Source: Bradyrhizobium jicamae
GTDB taxonomy: Bacteria; Pseudomonadota; Alphaproteobacteria; Rhizobiales; Xanthobacteraceae
Assembly (NCBI RefSeq): GCF_001440395.1
Contig: NZ_LLXZ01000115.1
Coordinates: 1-33,493, forward strand
Direction: 5' to 3'
Length of the DNA stretch: 33,493 bases
This document shows, in pieces, positions 16,207 to 24,512 of the stretch. The position numbers and the translations under genes are program-made. Numbering within the stretch: position 1 is the first letter of the stretch; each line of letters begins with the position of its first letter. Under the pieces are notes generated by a model, which saw only the letters and a program-made list of their open reading frames with translations, was not told where the DNA came from and made no database searches.

Positions 16207-16690
16207 TTGTCGTATCGAGTGACGGCCGAGTACGCGCCGCCGCGCTATTGGGAGCAGTTTGAGGAGCTTTGCGCCGACGTCTTCCAGTCACCAATTCGGC
16301 GATCCAGCCCTTGTAGGGCATGGTCGGGGAGGCCGGGCGCAGAGCGGCATCGATATCATCGCTCGCAACGGCGGCGTCTACCAGATCGGGCTGCAGTGCA
16401 AAAAGAAGTCGCGTTGGCCCGTGAAGAAGATGACCAGGGCCGATGTTTCCCGCGGCGGCAATCAATGAGGCTTCGAAGTTTGATCCTGCGCTGAGGGAAT
16501 TCTACATCCTCACGACCGCGCGAGATGACGGAGCGGTGCAAGCATACGTCGCCAACCTCAATCAGAAGCGAGAGGAGCAAGGTCTATTTCGGGTCATCGT
16601 ACTGGGCTGGGGCGAGATCATGCGCCGCGCGACGAGCGATTCCGATGTGACTAATAAGCACTTCGGACCAACGGCGGCGGCATCTGCGCG
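16207..16690 (+). pseudogene. Broken PD-(D/E)XK nuclease-like gene
   Basis: Three consecutive reading frames join into one protein. Frame 1 reads SYRVTAEYAPPRYWEQFEEL and CADVFQ (TTG start at 16207 with GGGGAG upstream). Frame 2 reads FGDPALVGHGRGGRAQSGID, then IIARNGGVYQIGLQCKKKSR. Frame 3 reads EASKFDPALREFYILTTARD, then IVLGWGEIMRRATSD. The D...QCK arrangement (GIDII...LQCKKK) is the restriction-endonuclease-like core found at the N-terminus of some defence effectors. Two single-base frameshifts lie near 16295 and 16460. The C-terminal effector/NTPase part expected in longer relatives is absent after about 16690. Confidence 0.7.
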
Positions 16691-16857
16691 GCTGCCTTGC
16701 AATGAGTTATCGACTGACGAACTTTGCTTTCTACAAGTTTGCATATTGATGACCCGAGGGGGACCGCTTTGCTCCAAAGGGGGACGTCGCCAGTTCGAAC
16801 CTTTAGGTCAGAGAAGGGCCAACACCCGACCTAGGACGATTGCCAAAGGATGCCAGA

Positions 16858-18380
16858 TTATCCTGTACTAGCGATCCAATCTGCAATTTGAGCGATGCAC
16901 TCGTCATCCGTGTAGTATGACGCGTGAATTAGGGATTGATCCTCTTCAACCGTGCGAAGCAATGACGATAGATCAGTCGAAGTGACAAACAATTTTTCAA
17001 ACGTCGTTGACACGTCTCCGAGGTGCCGCTCGATCCAGTCGCCCCGTCTAAGCATCGCCCGCTCTAGCACGCTACTCGGCAAATCCTGGTAGGTCGCGAT
17101 GCAGTTGGAACGCAAATTCGGTCGTTGTTCGATGCGCGGAAGCTCAAACCGATAATGCTCCAGCCCCATTGCGATCGCCACAAGGACCGACCAACTCTTA
17201 CGGCGAATGAGATATGTCAGTACATCGGTGGGAAAACCCAAGAGACCACCAATTAGGCGCGCCTGCCAGCGACCAGGCGCAAACACAGGCTCATTGTACC
17301 ACTGCCAGTCGCTATCTCTCATGTACTGAAGAAACAAATACTGTAGCAGAATGAGCATCAGCAAAAAGAAAAAGAAAACGGCGATTACCCGGGACATTGG
17401 CAAGCTGTTGCTGAACACACCTTCGCGCAAAAACCAAGTCAAAGAGAAAGCGATAAGTATAGAAAGCAAAGCGTCGCCGGACCAAAGCAAGACCGTAAAC
17501 GCTTTCTCAATAGGTCGAAGATCGTTGATCGATTTCGCACCCAGCGCAGCATCTGCATCTGCGGCCGCATTCATGCGCAATCGCAGGGAAGAGAACACGT
17601 ATGTCATTAAGTTTGTGCTCACCGCAAGTGGGTTGTTGATACTCCGCATGTGATGGAGGACTTGCCAAGGCTCATCCATTCGGCTGCCTATTGCAAGCAG
17701 CTGGGACTCGATCCCAACAGCTTCGCCGACAAGATGTGCGGTTGGGGCCGGCTTCCAAAAAATCTGAACCAAATTGCGGTCGCCAAGCGGAACGCGGCGG
17801 CAATCCCGATCAAGGGCAGGAAAGAGAAAAAAAAGAGTTCGAGTAATTTGAAAAAGCGGAACCCAAATGCGATGGCGAACGCGATTGTTACACCGAGTAT
17901 GACGAGCCCAATAAACCTCACATCATACAAAAACGCGGCCCAAGGGGTTTTTGCTTTGCTGCGACGTTCGGAAACCGGTGAGCTTAGGTCTATGAAGGGC
18001 GTCCCTAACGTAACTATTTTTAAGGGGGGGGCCGCCTGATCGGCAGCCGCGATTTGTGATAGGGCATCGACGACGACGTTACCTCCATGGCTGTGCGCGA
18101 CGACGTGGCAACGCCAGCCTTCGCTCTGCAATTGACGGACGTAGCCCGCCAAAGAGCTCGCAGCTTGCATCCGCGCGATCCTGCTATTCTCGCCGGACCA
18201 TCGAAAGAACTTGTTCTCCGGAGTGCAATGGGCCCAACACCGAGCAGGCGAGCCACGCTCTTGCAGGGCATTATTGAGCTTGCCGACAAACCCGGAAGCC
18301 ATGCCACTACCCTCGATGGGTTGGTACCACTGGGTCTTGTCCGGCTTGGGTGCCGCCCAAGTGCCGTGCACGACGATCAC
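16858..18380 (-). pseudogene. Membrane alpha/beta hydrolase, frameshifted at a T6 run
   Basis: Two overlapping frames appear to be one protein of about 507 residues. Frame 1 starts at the GTG at 18380 (AAAGGA upstream) with VHGTWA, AHSHGGN (nucleophile Ser97) and TLGTPF, a lipase/esterase fold, then hydrophobic segments. Frame 2 (17772-16858) continues from MDEPWQVLHHMRSINNPLAV with two more membrane helices and a soluble tail. The frames meet at a run of six T on the coding strand (17757-17762); one added T restores continuity. Either decay, a sequence error or slippage explains it. If functional, it is an inner-membrane serine hydrolase. Confidence 0.72.
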
Positions 18381-18676
18381 GGTTTCCTTTGCAGCGTCGC
18401 TTATTCGCTCAATCCAAGGTGAGGCAACCTAGTAAGGGCAGCTTGGATCAAAGAAGTTGCCTCTCAAGCATGCTTATCGCAAGTGGTGATCATAACGAAA
18501 TTCTTGCAAGGATCGATCCCATTCAGTGTTCCGCTCCGGGTCATTTTCCGACATCGACGGGTCCAGTCGAGGGTGTCCGATCTGCCCCCATCAGCAGACA
18601 TCCGTGTAAGCAGCGCTAGCCGGGGCCTCTTGGCGAGGTCTTCTCCGGCATTCTCGCCTAGTTCGTCAAAAGCAGT

Positions 18677-20614
18677 TCACGCCGCTTGCCGAAATCGACG
18701 TATGAACCGGCCAACATTGCCACGCCCTCCTGCTCCAGGCATGAAGTCCCAGTCATTCTGGTTCATGGCTTCAACGACCTCCGGCATAGCAAGGTAGCGC
18801 TTTTTGTTCCTATGAAGATCGATGCCTGTTGCCTGCCTTATCTCTGGAACGGTGATGACATCATCTTTCACTTGATAGAGTAGCGCGATCAGCGCCTCCC
18901 TGCCTCCATACTGTAGTCGCTTGTCCGGTTCGGCCAAAGTTACTTTCGCTCCGGGAAACATCCGATCCTTGTGACGAATGAGGCGGTCATAGTCTCCCGT
19001 TACGTAAAGGCGCTGAACACCGCAAACGCCGTGCGCGTCAATGTTTCGGGCATTACCTCTCATTGCCATTTGTTTCATCCACCGACAGAGATCGCCTTCC
19101 TGCAAACTCAATAGGGGTCCATCCTTACGTTTGAAGGCTTGGTAGGGCGCAAGGCTTTTGCGAGTGGCCCGCTCCTCTCGCCAGCCTAACCCTGTAGCAA
19201 CCATTGCTCGCCTCGGTTTATGGAATTCTCCGAAAAGGAAGACCGCGTTTGCATCTTTCCATCGGTTCGAGCCGATGCCGATACCCCAATGGATGAAGCA
19301 GACATGCCGGCCTTCTAGATCGTGGGCATCAGCAAGGTCGCTTCTGGCAGGTAGGTAGTCATGATCAAGGAAGGGCTTGTTGACTACGGCGAGAACCTTC
19401 TCTCCCGGATGCGTGTGCTGCTTAATGGTTTCGAATATCCACTCGGCATAGGGCTTGGCTAAGTCGGCTCTTTTTGCTACCTCCGACACTCTTAACCGCT
19501 TCTTCTTGCCGACGACGTTCAACGGCTCTGGATCAATGTGGGTGATCGTTAGGTTGCGGAAATCGACATGCGGGACCGGTACAGGTGTGCGGTTCTTTGC
19601 GATCAGCGACAGACCATCTATGTCGGCGGTGGCATCGAGGATAATTGATCCGGGCATTAGCGGCATGTTCATGTCGTACCCGACAAATCTCGCTCCGTCG
19701 CCATATCTGTCGTAACGTGACAGAAAGGCGTACCCCGTCGCTAACGAGCGGCCGAAGGAGAAGACCTGCTTCACCTGTTCATCCGGTGAATTAAGGAACG
19801 GCTCAGCCTTCGCAGAAGCAAACCAGCCGAGATCGCAATGGGTGGCCTGTGTCAACACATCAAACACAGACTTGCTTGATGCTGATCTCCATATCCCTTC
19901 AACGTGATCGTGCAGTTCGGTGAGCCGAGTGACATGCTCTGGAATAGTGGTGTCTTCCTGAGCTAATTTGTCTCGAACCGTCTTGATCAGCCCGGTATCG
20001 ACATCAAAGACGGTTACGCCCTCTAGGCGCTCGTCAATAAAAGTGATGCGCCTGTTCCGCCCGCGATAAACACATGCCTTGTCCGAGCGTGGACCGGTGT
20101 AGAACTTATGGGTGGCGATAACGACGGGGTAGTGGCCCAGTGCGAAGACAGAGAACTGGCGAGAAGGGACGAAGCCATGTTCCGACAGAACATCTTCGGG
20201 TGAACTGTCGAGGTCGTAAGCAACGGTCCATACGGCAACGTTCTCTCCAATTAGATCTGACATTGCTCGAAAGGTGTCTTCCGCCTGACGAATGGTCTCG
20301 ACAAGATAGAGGACTGACGCATCGGGTACTACCTCGATGTAGGCCCTGATGAAGGCCAGAGCGTAGCTGCTTTTGCCGCTGCCTGTTGGGGCTGAGACAA
20401 CCCTGTATTGAGCGATATTCTTATTGCTGTCCTCCATTGCCAGGAGACGAGCCGAGAAGATGGACTGGGCGACCTTTCTCGCGAACGGAGTGACCTGTTG
20501 TTTACGTTGCTGGGCTTGGGCTTGGATGGCTGCTTCGTATGCGTTGGTAAGTTGGGTGAGCATTTGTGTTTCTGGTGACAATAGGCTCTCAACCTCGTTC
20601 GCAATGGCGAGCAA
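18677..20614 (-). CDS. Large P-loop DExx protein, helicase/primase-like
   Basis: 645 codons if the TTG at 20614 is used; an ATG at 20563 (MLTQLTNAYEAAIQAQ) is an alternative and neither has a strong ribosome site. Walker A is SAPTGSGKSS (residues 74-83). ATHKFY and the DExx-type FIDERL (192-197) resemble superfamily 2 helicase motifs I and II, and a later HWGIGIGSNRW plus VFLFGEFHKPRRA may be motif V/VI-like. The C-terminal region includes a DNA-binding-like VPEIRQATGID segment. It lies next to a structured repeat region and small genes resembling plasmid accessory genes, so a replication role is the best guess. Exact family not recognised. Confidence 0.75.
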   Translation of the reverse strand: MLAIANEVESLLSPETQMLTQLTNAYEAAIQAQAQQRKQQVTPFARKVAQSIFSARLLAMEDSNKNIAQYRVVSAPTGSGKSSYALAFIRAYIEVVPDASVLYLVETIRQAEDTFRAMSDLIGENVAVWTVAYDLDSSPEDVLSEHGFVPSRQFSVFALGHYPVVIATHKFYTGPRSDKACVYRGRNRRITFIDERLEGVTVFDVDTGLIKTVRDKLAQEDTTIPEHVTRLTELHDHVEGIWRSASSKSVFDVLTQATHCDLGWFASAKAEPFLNSPDEQVKQVFSFGRSLATGYAFLSRYDRYGDGARFVGYDMNMPLMPGSIILDATADIDGLSLIAKNRTPVPVPHVDFRNLTITHIDPEPLNVVGKKKRLRVSEVAKRADLAKPYAEWIFETIKQHTHPGEKVLAVVNKPFLDHDYLPARSDLADAHDLEGRHVCFIHWGIGIGSNRWKDANAVFLFGEFHKPRRAMVATGLGWREERATRKSLAPYQAFKRKDGPLLSLQEGDLCRWMKQMAMRGNARNIDAHGVCGVQRLYVTGDYDRLIRHKDRMFPGAKVTLAEPDKRLQYGGREALIALLYQVKDDVITVPEIRQATGIDLHRNKKRYLAMPEVVEAMNQNDWDFMPGAGGRGNVGRFIRRFRQAA

Positions 20615-20646
20615 GGTGGGCCGGTTTGGATTTGGGTGATGGGTGA

Positions 20647-20692
20647 AACCCCCTCACGATGCTAGAAGACGTCAGCATCGTAAGGAGGTTTT
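20647..20692. repeat. Structured hairpin H1
   Basis: The stem runs from AACCCC-CTC-ACGATGCT (20647-20663) to AGCATCGT-AAGGAGGTTT around the 10-nt loop AGAAGACGTC. The inner 8 bp are perfect. There are two C-A mismatches, one of them shared with H2 at the same place. A T-run follows on the plus strand. Confidence 0.85.
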
Positions 20693-20694
20693 AG

Positions 20695-20866
20695 AGTGCG
20701 CCAGCAGAAGACTTAGTGGTGCTGGAACCTGTTGCCAGACGTGGATGCTAACGAGATGCCTACACCGATGCAGGGTCGTTTGTTACACTTGGTGCTAACG
20801 AGAGGCCTACACTGGTGCTGGGACATTGTTAGAAATTGATGCTGGCGGATTTCTACGCCGTTGTAG
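20695..20866. repeat. Tandem iteron-like repeats, 47-bp period
   Basis: A 32-nt unit beginning GATGCTAACGAGATGCCTAC is at 20744-20775 and repeats at 20791-20822 with 27 of 32 bases identical. A diverged third unit starts at 20838, so starts are exactly 47 bp apart. A weaker unit lies about 48 bp earlier (20695-20725), ending in the same TGGTGCTGG. Short end motifs covary (GATGC/GATGC in one copy, GGTGC/GGTGC in the next). This resembles plasmid iterons or a set of related RNA hairpins. Confidence 0.75.
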
Positions 20867-20923
20867 GCCGACGCTAGCAGATGTCAGAAGCTGTTAGCAT
20901 CGACTGATGCACGGCGTGGGTAG

Positions 20924-20970
20924 AACCCCCTCAAGGTACTATAAGACATCAGTACACTGAGGAGGTTTTT
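20924..20970. repeat. Structured hairpin H2, paralogue of H1
   Basis: Same architecture as H1: AACCCCCTCA at the base, loop ATAAGACATC (loop of H1 is AGAAGACGTC) and GAGGAGGTTTTT at the end. The inner stem changes from TGCT/AGCA to TACT/AGTA, a compensatory base-pair change, so the structure itself is conserved. H2 overlaps the 3' end of the minus-strand gene at 20949. Confidence 0.85.
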
Positions 20971-21254
20971 CGGTGGGCTGACCGCCCTCCATACCTAGGC
21001 TTACCCGAATAGACGGGAACGAATGTTCGCTGCAGACGCTCTAGACTATCCATTACATCATGCATTGCGGTGAGGTATCCACATTCGAATTCTTCGAGAT
21101 CAAGATCGTTCTCACCGAGGATACATATTGCGCTTCGCACTTGGTCTACGATGTCTCGCGGTTGCAAAACGGGTACGGGGAGGTCCTTCTTGATCTCGCT
21201 TCGGTCTGGGTCAGTCATAGCTTCGTTGGTTGCGATCATTGGTGTTGTTCTCAT
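20949..21254 (-). CDS. Small hypothetical protein of the replicon-like block
   Basis: 101 codons from the ATG at 21254 (a second ATG, codon 13, is possible). Acidic middle with IVDQVRSAICILGENDLDLE followed by EFECGYLTAMHDVMDSLERL. Predicted helical and cytoplasmic. No strong ribosome site. Its end reads through the arm of hairpin H2, so its last residues (HRKTSSVY) are determined by the conserved stem. Confidence 0.6.
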   Translation of the reverse strand: MRTTPMIATNEAMTDPDRSEIKKDLPVPVLQPRDIVDQVRSAICILGENDLDLEEFECGYLTAMHDVMDSLERLQRTFVPVYSGKPRYGGRSAHRKTSSVY

Positions 21255-21268
21255 TGGGTATGGGCAGA

Positions 21269-21487
21269 TTATTCTGCTTTCGCGGTGGTGATGCAGTAGG
21301 CGAGCGCCGTGGACATCGTCGTCTCCCGAACGCCGATCCTGGTTGCTAGCTGCTTTCTGAGGTGGTTTAGCTTCTCGTACATTTCATGATCGACCCGCAC
21401 CGATAGAATATGTCCTTTCTTGTGAGAAGGTTCGATGGATCGTTCACGATAGTTCACACGGGTGGGCGTGTGTCGATGGTGGTTCAC
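21269..21487 (-). CDS. Ribbon-helix-helix-like protein
   Basis: 72 codons from a GTG at 21487 (start uncertain). The segment KGHILSVRVDHEMYEKLNHL, then a basic linker and TTMSTALAYCI, resembles ribbon-helix-helix DNA-binding proteins of the CopG/Arc type: a beta strand followed by two helices. Such proteins regulate copy number or partition genes on plasmids. It ends 14 bp before the start of the next gene, suggesting an operon. Confidence 0.65.
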   Translation of the reverse strand: MNHHRHTPTRVNYRERSIEPSHKKGHILSVRVDHEMYEKLNHLRKQLATRIGVRETTMSTALAYCITTAKAE

Positions 21488-21635
21488 AGGTGGTTAGGTT
21501 CCTTATTGGGTGTGTGATTGGATGGTTTGTGGAGGTTGGCGCGTGGCCACCAGTTCGAGGTGAGTAGACAAGGGGTGTGTTTGGTAGACTAAGGAAATAC
21601 CCCACAAGACAGAAACGAACACGCGCGACTGCGCA

Positions 21636-21821
21636 TCAGTGCTTAGTCGCAAGCTCGCTGCTCACCCAGACGATGTCGTGTTTGCGAGTTACGGGATTCC
21701 ATTCCCTCTCTCCCGAATCGACGATCCGTCCCTCTTGGGCGAGCTGCTGAAGTGCCTCCTCAATCAGCTCCATTGCTTCGAGGGCGGCGAGTTGGCGAGT
21801 GCTGTCATTGTGCTGTTTCAT
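21636..21821 (-). CDS. Small hypothetical, first gene of the replicon-like block
   Basis: 61 residues from the ATG at 21821 (MKQHNDSTRQLAALEAMELI). A long N-terminal helix is followed by QEGRIVDSGEREWNP and VWVSSEL, suggesting a small winged or hairpin domain. GGA upstream is a modest ribosome site. Function unknown. It lies at the head of the minus-strand cluster leading to the helicase-like gene. Confidence 0.6.
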   Translation of the reverse strand: MKQHNDSTRQLAALEAMELIEEALQQLAQEGRIVDSGEREWNPVTRKHDIVWVSSELATKH

Positions 21822-22202
21822 TTCGATATTCCGTTTGGTTGGTAGTGAGGACGAACGCAAATGAACTGCGTCGCGGTGTGGCCCGAAACGCAGAGTTCCC
21901 GGCTACTGTGCGGTTGGGGAACTGGGCGTTTTTGTTGCAGTAAGGTGGCTGTAATTATCGAACGAGGGAACTTGACGAGAAGACCATTTCACTGCCTACG
22001 CCGTTACCACCGGGCGTTTGGCTATTCGTAGGGGATTGCCCATCGGGAACCTCAGAATGGGAACCGTTGCGGTTTACTGTTGCAGTAAGGAGGGGGTAAA
22101 TCCGGTCGAACCCTACGGTGGGCGGTTCCCTCTGGGCCAGACCTATGGCGCGGCTCCAATGCAGCCCTTCCTTCTTGAAGGAAGCACTATGGTGACCTAC
22201 GC
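21822..22202. other. Gene-free junction between replicon-like block and ligD remnant
   Basis: No convincing gene. A perfect 13-bp direct repeat, TGTTGCAGTAAGG, occurs at 21933-21945 and 22078-22090. The second copy overlaps an inverted repeat TTACTG-TTG-CAGTAA (22074-22088). The ligase D remnant begins abruptly at about 22203, so an element boundary probably lies in this stretch. Confidence 0.5.
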
Positions 22203-22741
22203 AAGTTGCCGCAGATCGAACGCAAGCAGGCTCTGCTCGACCTGCTTGGTGAAAGCGACACACCGCACCCGGTGCTGTTCTCCGAACACCTGATTGGCGA
22301 CGGTCAGCAGATGTTCGAACATGCAGCGAAGTTGAACTGGGAAGGGATATCTCGAAGCGCGTAGACGCTCCCTACCGTTCAGATCGCAATGAGAACTGGC
22401 TGACGATCAAGGCCGTCCACAAAGGCAAGTTTCCTGTCGTTGGTTTCATCAAAGACCCCAGCGGTGTCGCCGCCCTCTACCTTGGCAAGCGCGAAGGCAA
22501 AAACCTTGTCTATATGGGCAAGGTCGGGACCGGGTGGTCTCGCACTGTCTCTAGCCAGATCAGGAAACAATTGGACAGCGTGGTCAGTCCCAAGTCGAAG
22601 CTAACCAGACCCATCAGGAAGCCGAAGGCAACATGGGTCGAACCGAAGTTCTATGCCGATGTCGAATACCGGGACATCACGTCGGAAGGTTTGCTACGGG
22701 CCAGTTCGTTCAAGAGGCTGTCTCGGAATGATAAATCATAA
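22203..22741 (+). pseudogene. ligD: DNA ligase D, 3' remnant with frameshift
   Basis: The translation shows the C-terminal part of an ATP-dependent NHEJ ligase: LPQIERKQALLDLLGES, VLFSEHLIGDGQQMFEHAAK, then after a 1-base shift near 22348-22352 SKRVDAPYRSDRNENWLTIK, FIKDPSGVAALYLGKREGKN, VYMGKVGTGWSRTVSSQIRK and YRDITSEGLLRASSFKRL. LigD normally joins DNA ends with Ku. Here the polymerase/phosphoesterase regions and the catalytic lysine of the ligase are missing, so it cannot be active. The left end meets the replicon-like block. Confidence 0.88.
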
Positions 22742-22784
22742 TGCGCCGATGTCATCCGTCAGGCCGGCATGGGCAGATTGAACG

Positions 22785-23377
22785 CTAATTGTATTTCGTT
22801 GGCCTGAACGGCTCGCAATCAACCGAGCGGTAATTGATCAGCCGGCTGCTGCAGTACTGCTTCATCTCTGCTTGACAATGGTGATGGGCAAATCGTTTCA
22901 GGTTCACCGTAGAATCCGTATCTAAGATGTCCCTTACCTGCAACTTCAGCAAAAGTGGTCGGAAGTTTTGCAAGAAACCTTGCGCATCAAAAAAGAAGTG
23001 CTGGCAAGCGAGCTTTTGGAGCAGCGGCTGCTCTCAACGCACATCGCAAGCGAATCGAAAAATTTCAACTCGACTATCGCCGCCGCAACCGTTTCTCGAT
23101 CGTTGATCAAGTTTTCAAAGAAAGGTCCGTAAGTTTCCTTCTTCAATTCAGAAACGTCAGTCCTATTCATCAAGACTTCGAGCCTCGCTCTGGCTGAAGA
23201 CACGTGTTCTGAGCCCTGCAACAGAACATAGCGGGCCACCTCTCGCTCGCGTTCACCGCGTTGGTGAGACAAATACTCCCAAAGAGCGTACAGCCCACCT
23301 ACCACTACGAAGCAGATCACCAACTGCTTCTCGTTTTCGCCTATCCAACGCCATGTGCGTTCTATGATTCGTGGCAT
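22785..23377 (-). pseudogene. Membrane-anchored protein, frameshifted at a T6 run
   Basis: The ATG at 23377 starts MPRIIERTWRWIGENEKQLV with one membrane helix (about residues 18-37), then a charged cytoplasmic domain with CVESSRCSKSSLAS. The frame then shifts: one base over, the sequence continues as FFDAQGFLQNFRPLLLKLQV and VRDILDTDSTVNLKRFAHHH to 22785. The switch is at six T on the coding strand (22989-22994). The joined protein would be about 197 residues and fits the plan of single-anchor hypotheticals with a cysteine pair before an FF-helix. Function unknown. Confidence 0.6.
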
Positions 23378-23381
23378 TCGA

Positions 23382-23498
23382 TTAGCAGCACAGGCCTCTT
23401 CCGCAACAATCCACCGATCCTGCGTGGACGGCAGGCGGCCCGCTTGGCGGCAAAAGAGCAGCCAAAGTGATGAACGTCAGCACGATTAGCTTGAGCAT
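23382..23498 (-). CDS. 38-residue exported cysteine-rich peptide
   Basis: A near-perfect ribosome site (GGGAGGAATT) sits directly before the ATG at 23498, which argues for a real gene rather than the longer overlapping frame. It reads MLKLIVLTFITLAALLPPSG and then PPAVHAGSVDCCGRGLCC. Likely signal-peptidase cleavage after VHA leaves a 12-residue mature peptide with four cysteines. The stop lies 4 bases before the start of the membrane-anchored gene, so the two are co-transcribed. No family recognised. Confidence 0.6.
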   Translation of the reverse strand: MLKLIVLTFITLAALLPPSGPPAVHAGSVDCCGRGLCC

Positions 23499-24031
23499 AA
23501 TTCCTCCCATTTCGGCCAATGACGCCTGAAGATTCGGAAAGTCGGTACGACCAGCACTAAGGCGGACAATTACAAAGCTTACTTCGGCCTTGGCTTGGGC
23601 GTATGTACAGTTCGTGCCAATCTCGCAAACTATGATTTTGAACGGCCCCAGCGCTGGGGCTGGGGAAGCACCGGAGCCGTCCCCTTTACGCCCGTCATGA
23701 GCGCACATCATCTTATCGGCTAGACTCGCGGCCAAGGTGCGACACCATGGCCACGCATAGAAGCTATGTGTTCAAAATCCGTCAGGAAGGGTGTCCGAAC
23801 ACTGTGCGGCGCGGTGTATCACAGTGGCACGCCATCACCTCACAGCCCCCTCAAGTGACAAGTTGCTTTCTCAGCGTTGGCCGGGTTCTGCCTGATCCGT
23901 GCCGCTGTCCAGCCCGACCGACTTGGCAATCTGACTGGTGTGCATCGTGCCTTGGCTTAGAAGGTCAGCACCCGTCCTGTCTGGCTGCCTTTCGGTCTAG
24001 GAACACAGCGATTGCGAGCCGTTCTACCCGC
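23499..24031. other. 530-bp stretch without a convincing gene
   Basis: It separates divergent small genes. Open frames on both strands lack start signals and family features. GAGCCGTTCTA just before 24032 is also found 60-70 bases before the paralogous gene at 6990, suggesting upstream sequence was duplicated along with the gene. Confidence 0.45.
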
Positions 24032-24241
24032 ATGACCGACACCGACCTAATAGAGCAGTCCTTCGCGATTGCCTGGAGTGTCCTTGAGAGAACAGGTGAA
24101 CTCGGGGAGCCGAACTGGTTTGCCAATTTCTTGCTCGATGAAATCATCGAAAGGGTCAGGTGCGGCGAACGGCACAGGCTCGTTCTTTCAAACTGCGCAA
24201 TCGATGCGTACCGTCACCAATCGATCAAACTTGTCTCATGA
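24032..24241 (+). CDS. Small hypothetical, paralogue of the gene at 6990
   Basis: 69 residues starting MTDTDLIEQSFAIAWSVLER. Core FAIAWSVLERTGELGEPNWF and RCGERHRLVLSNCAIDAYR match the protein at 6990-7232 (about 28 of 52 identical). Predicted helical. It overlaps the next gene as ATGA, implying coupled translation. Unlike the first copy, no DUF3606 gene lies between the pair. Confidence 0.75.
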   Translation: MTDTDLIEQSFAIAWSVLERTGELGEPNWFANFLLDEIIERVRCGERHRLVLSNCAIDAYRHQSIKLVS

Positions 24242-24426
24242 TCGATCCTGAATGCAAAGTCTGTTTCGGCATCGGGTGGGTGTGCGAGAACCATCCGACC
24301 CGTGCATGGACAGAACTGGGTTGCCAGTGCGGAGCGGGGATGCCCTGCGAATGCGTCCGCGCTGACGGCCTCGAAGAGCCTGACGTTGGTCAGGTGCTCG
24401 AAGAAAGGCCGCCAGCACGAAACTAG
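24238..24426 (+). CDS. Small Cys-rich protein, possible metal binder
   Basis: 62 residues: MIDPECKVCFGIGWVCENHP, then TRAWTELGCQCGAGMPCECV and an acidic tail. Six cysteines in CxxC-like pairs (CKVC, CQC, CEC) suggest zinc or other metal binding, similar in style to short zinc-ribbon proteins common in rhizobia. Start overlaps the stop of the upstream gene. It is the intact counterpart of the frameshifted gene at 7464-7604. Confidence 0.75.
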   Translation: MIDPECKVCFGIGWVCENHPTRAWTELGCQCGAGMPCECVRADGLEEPDVGQVLEERPPARN

Positions 24427-24512
24427 CGCCGAGCCTCATTGGCCTGTCAAACCAACAAGCTGGCAACAACCAACAATTATTCTAAGTTTAAAGGATGATT
24501 GGCGGGGGCTAT

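Noticed and set aside
16740..16820. Possible tRNA because of a GTTCGAAC T-loop-like string
   Set aside because: The flanking bases do not form a T stem, and no acceptor or anticodon arm can be drawn.
20695..20866. CRISPR array
   Set aside because: Repeat units are 47 bp apart but the units differ, the intervening segments are too short and no cas genes are present.
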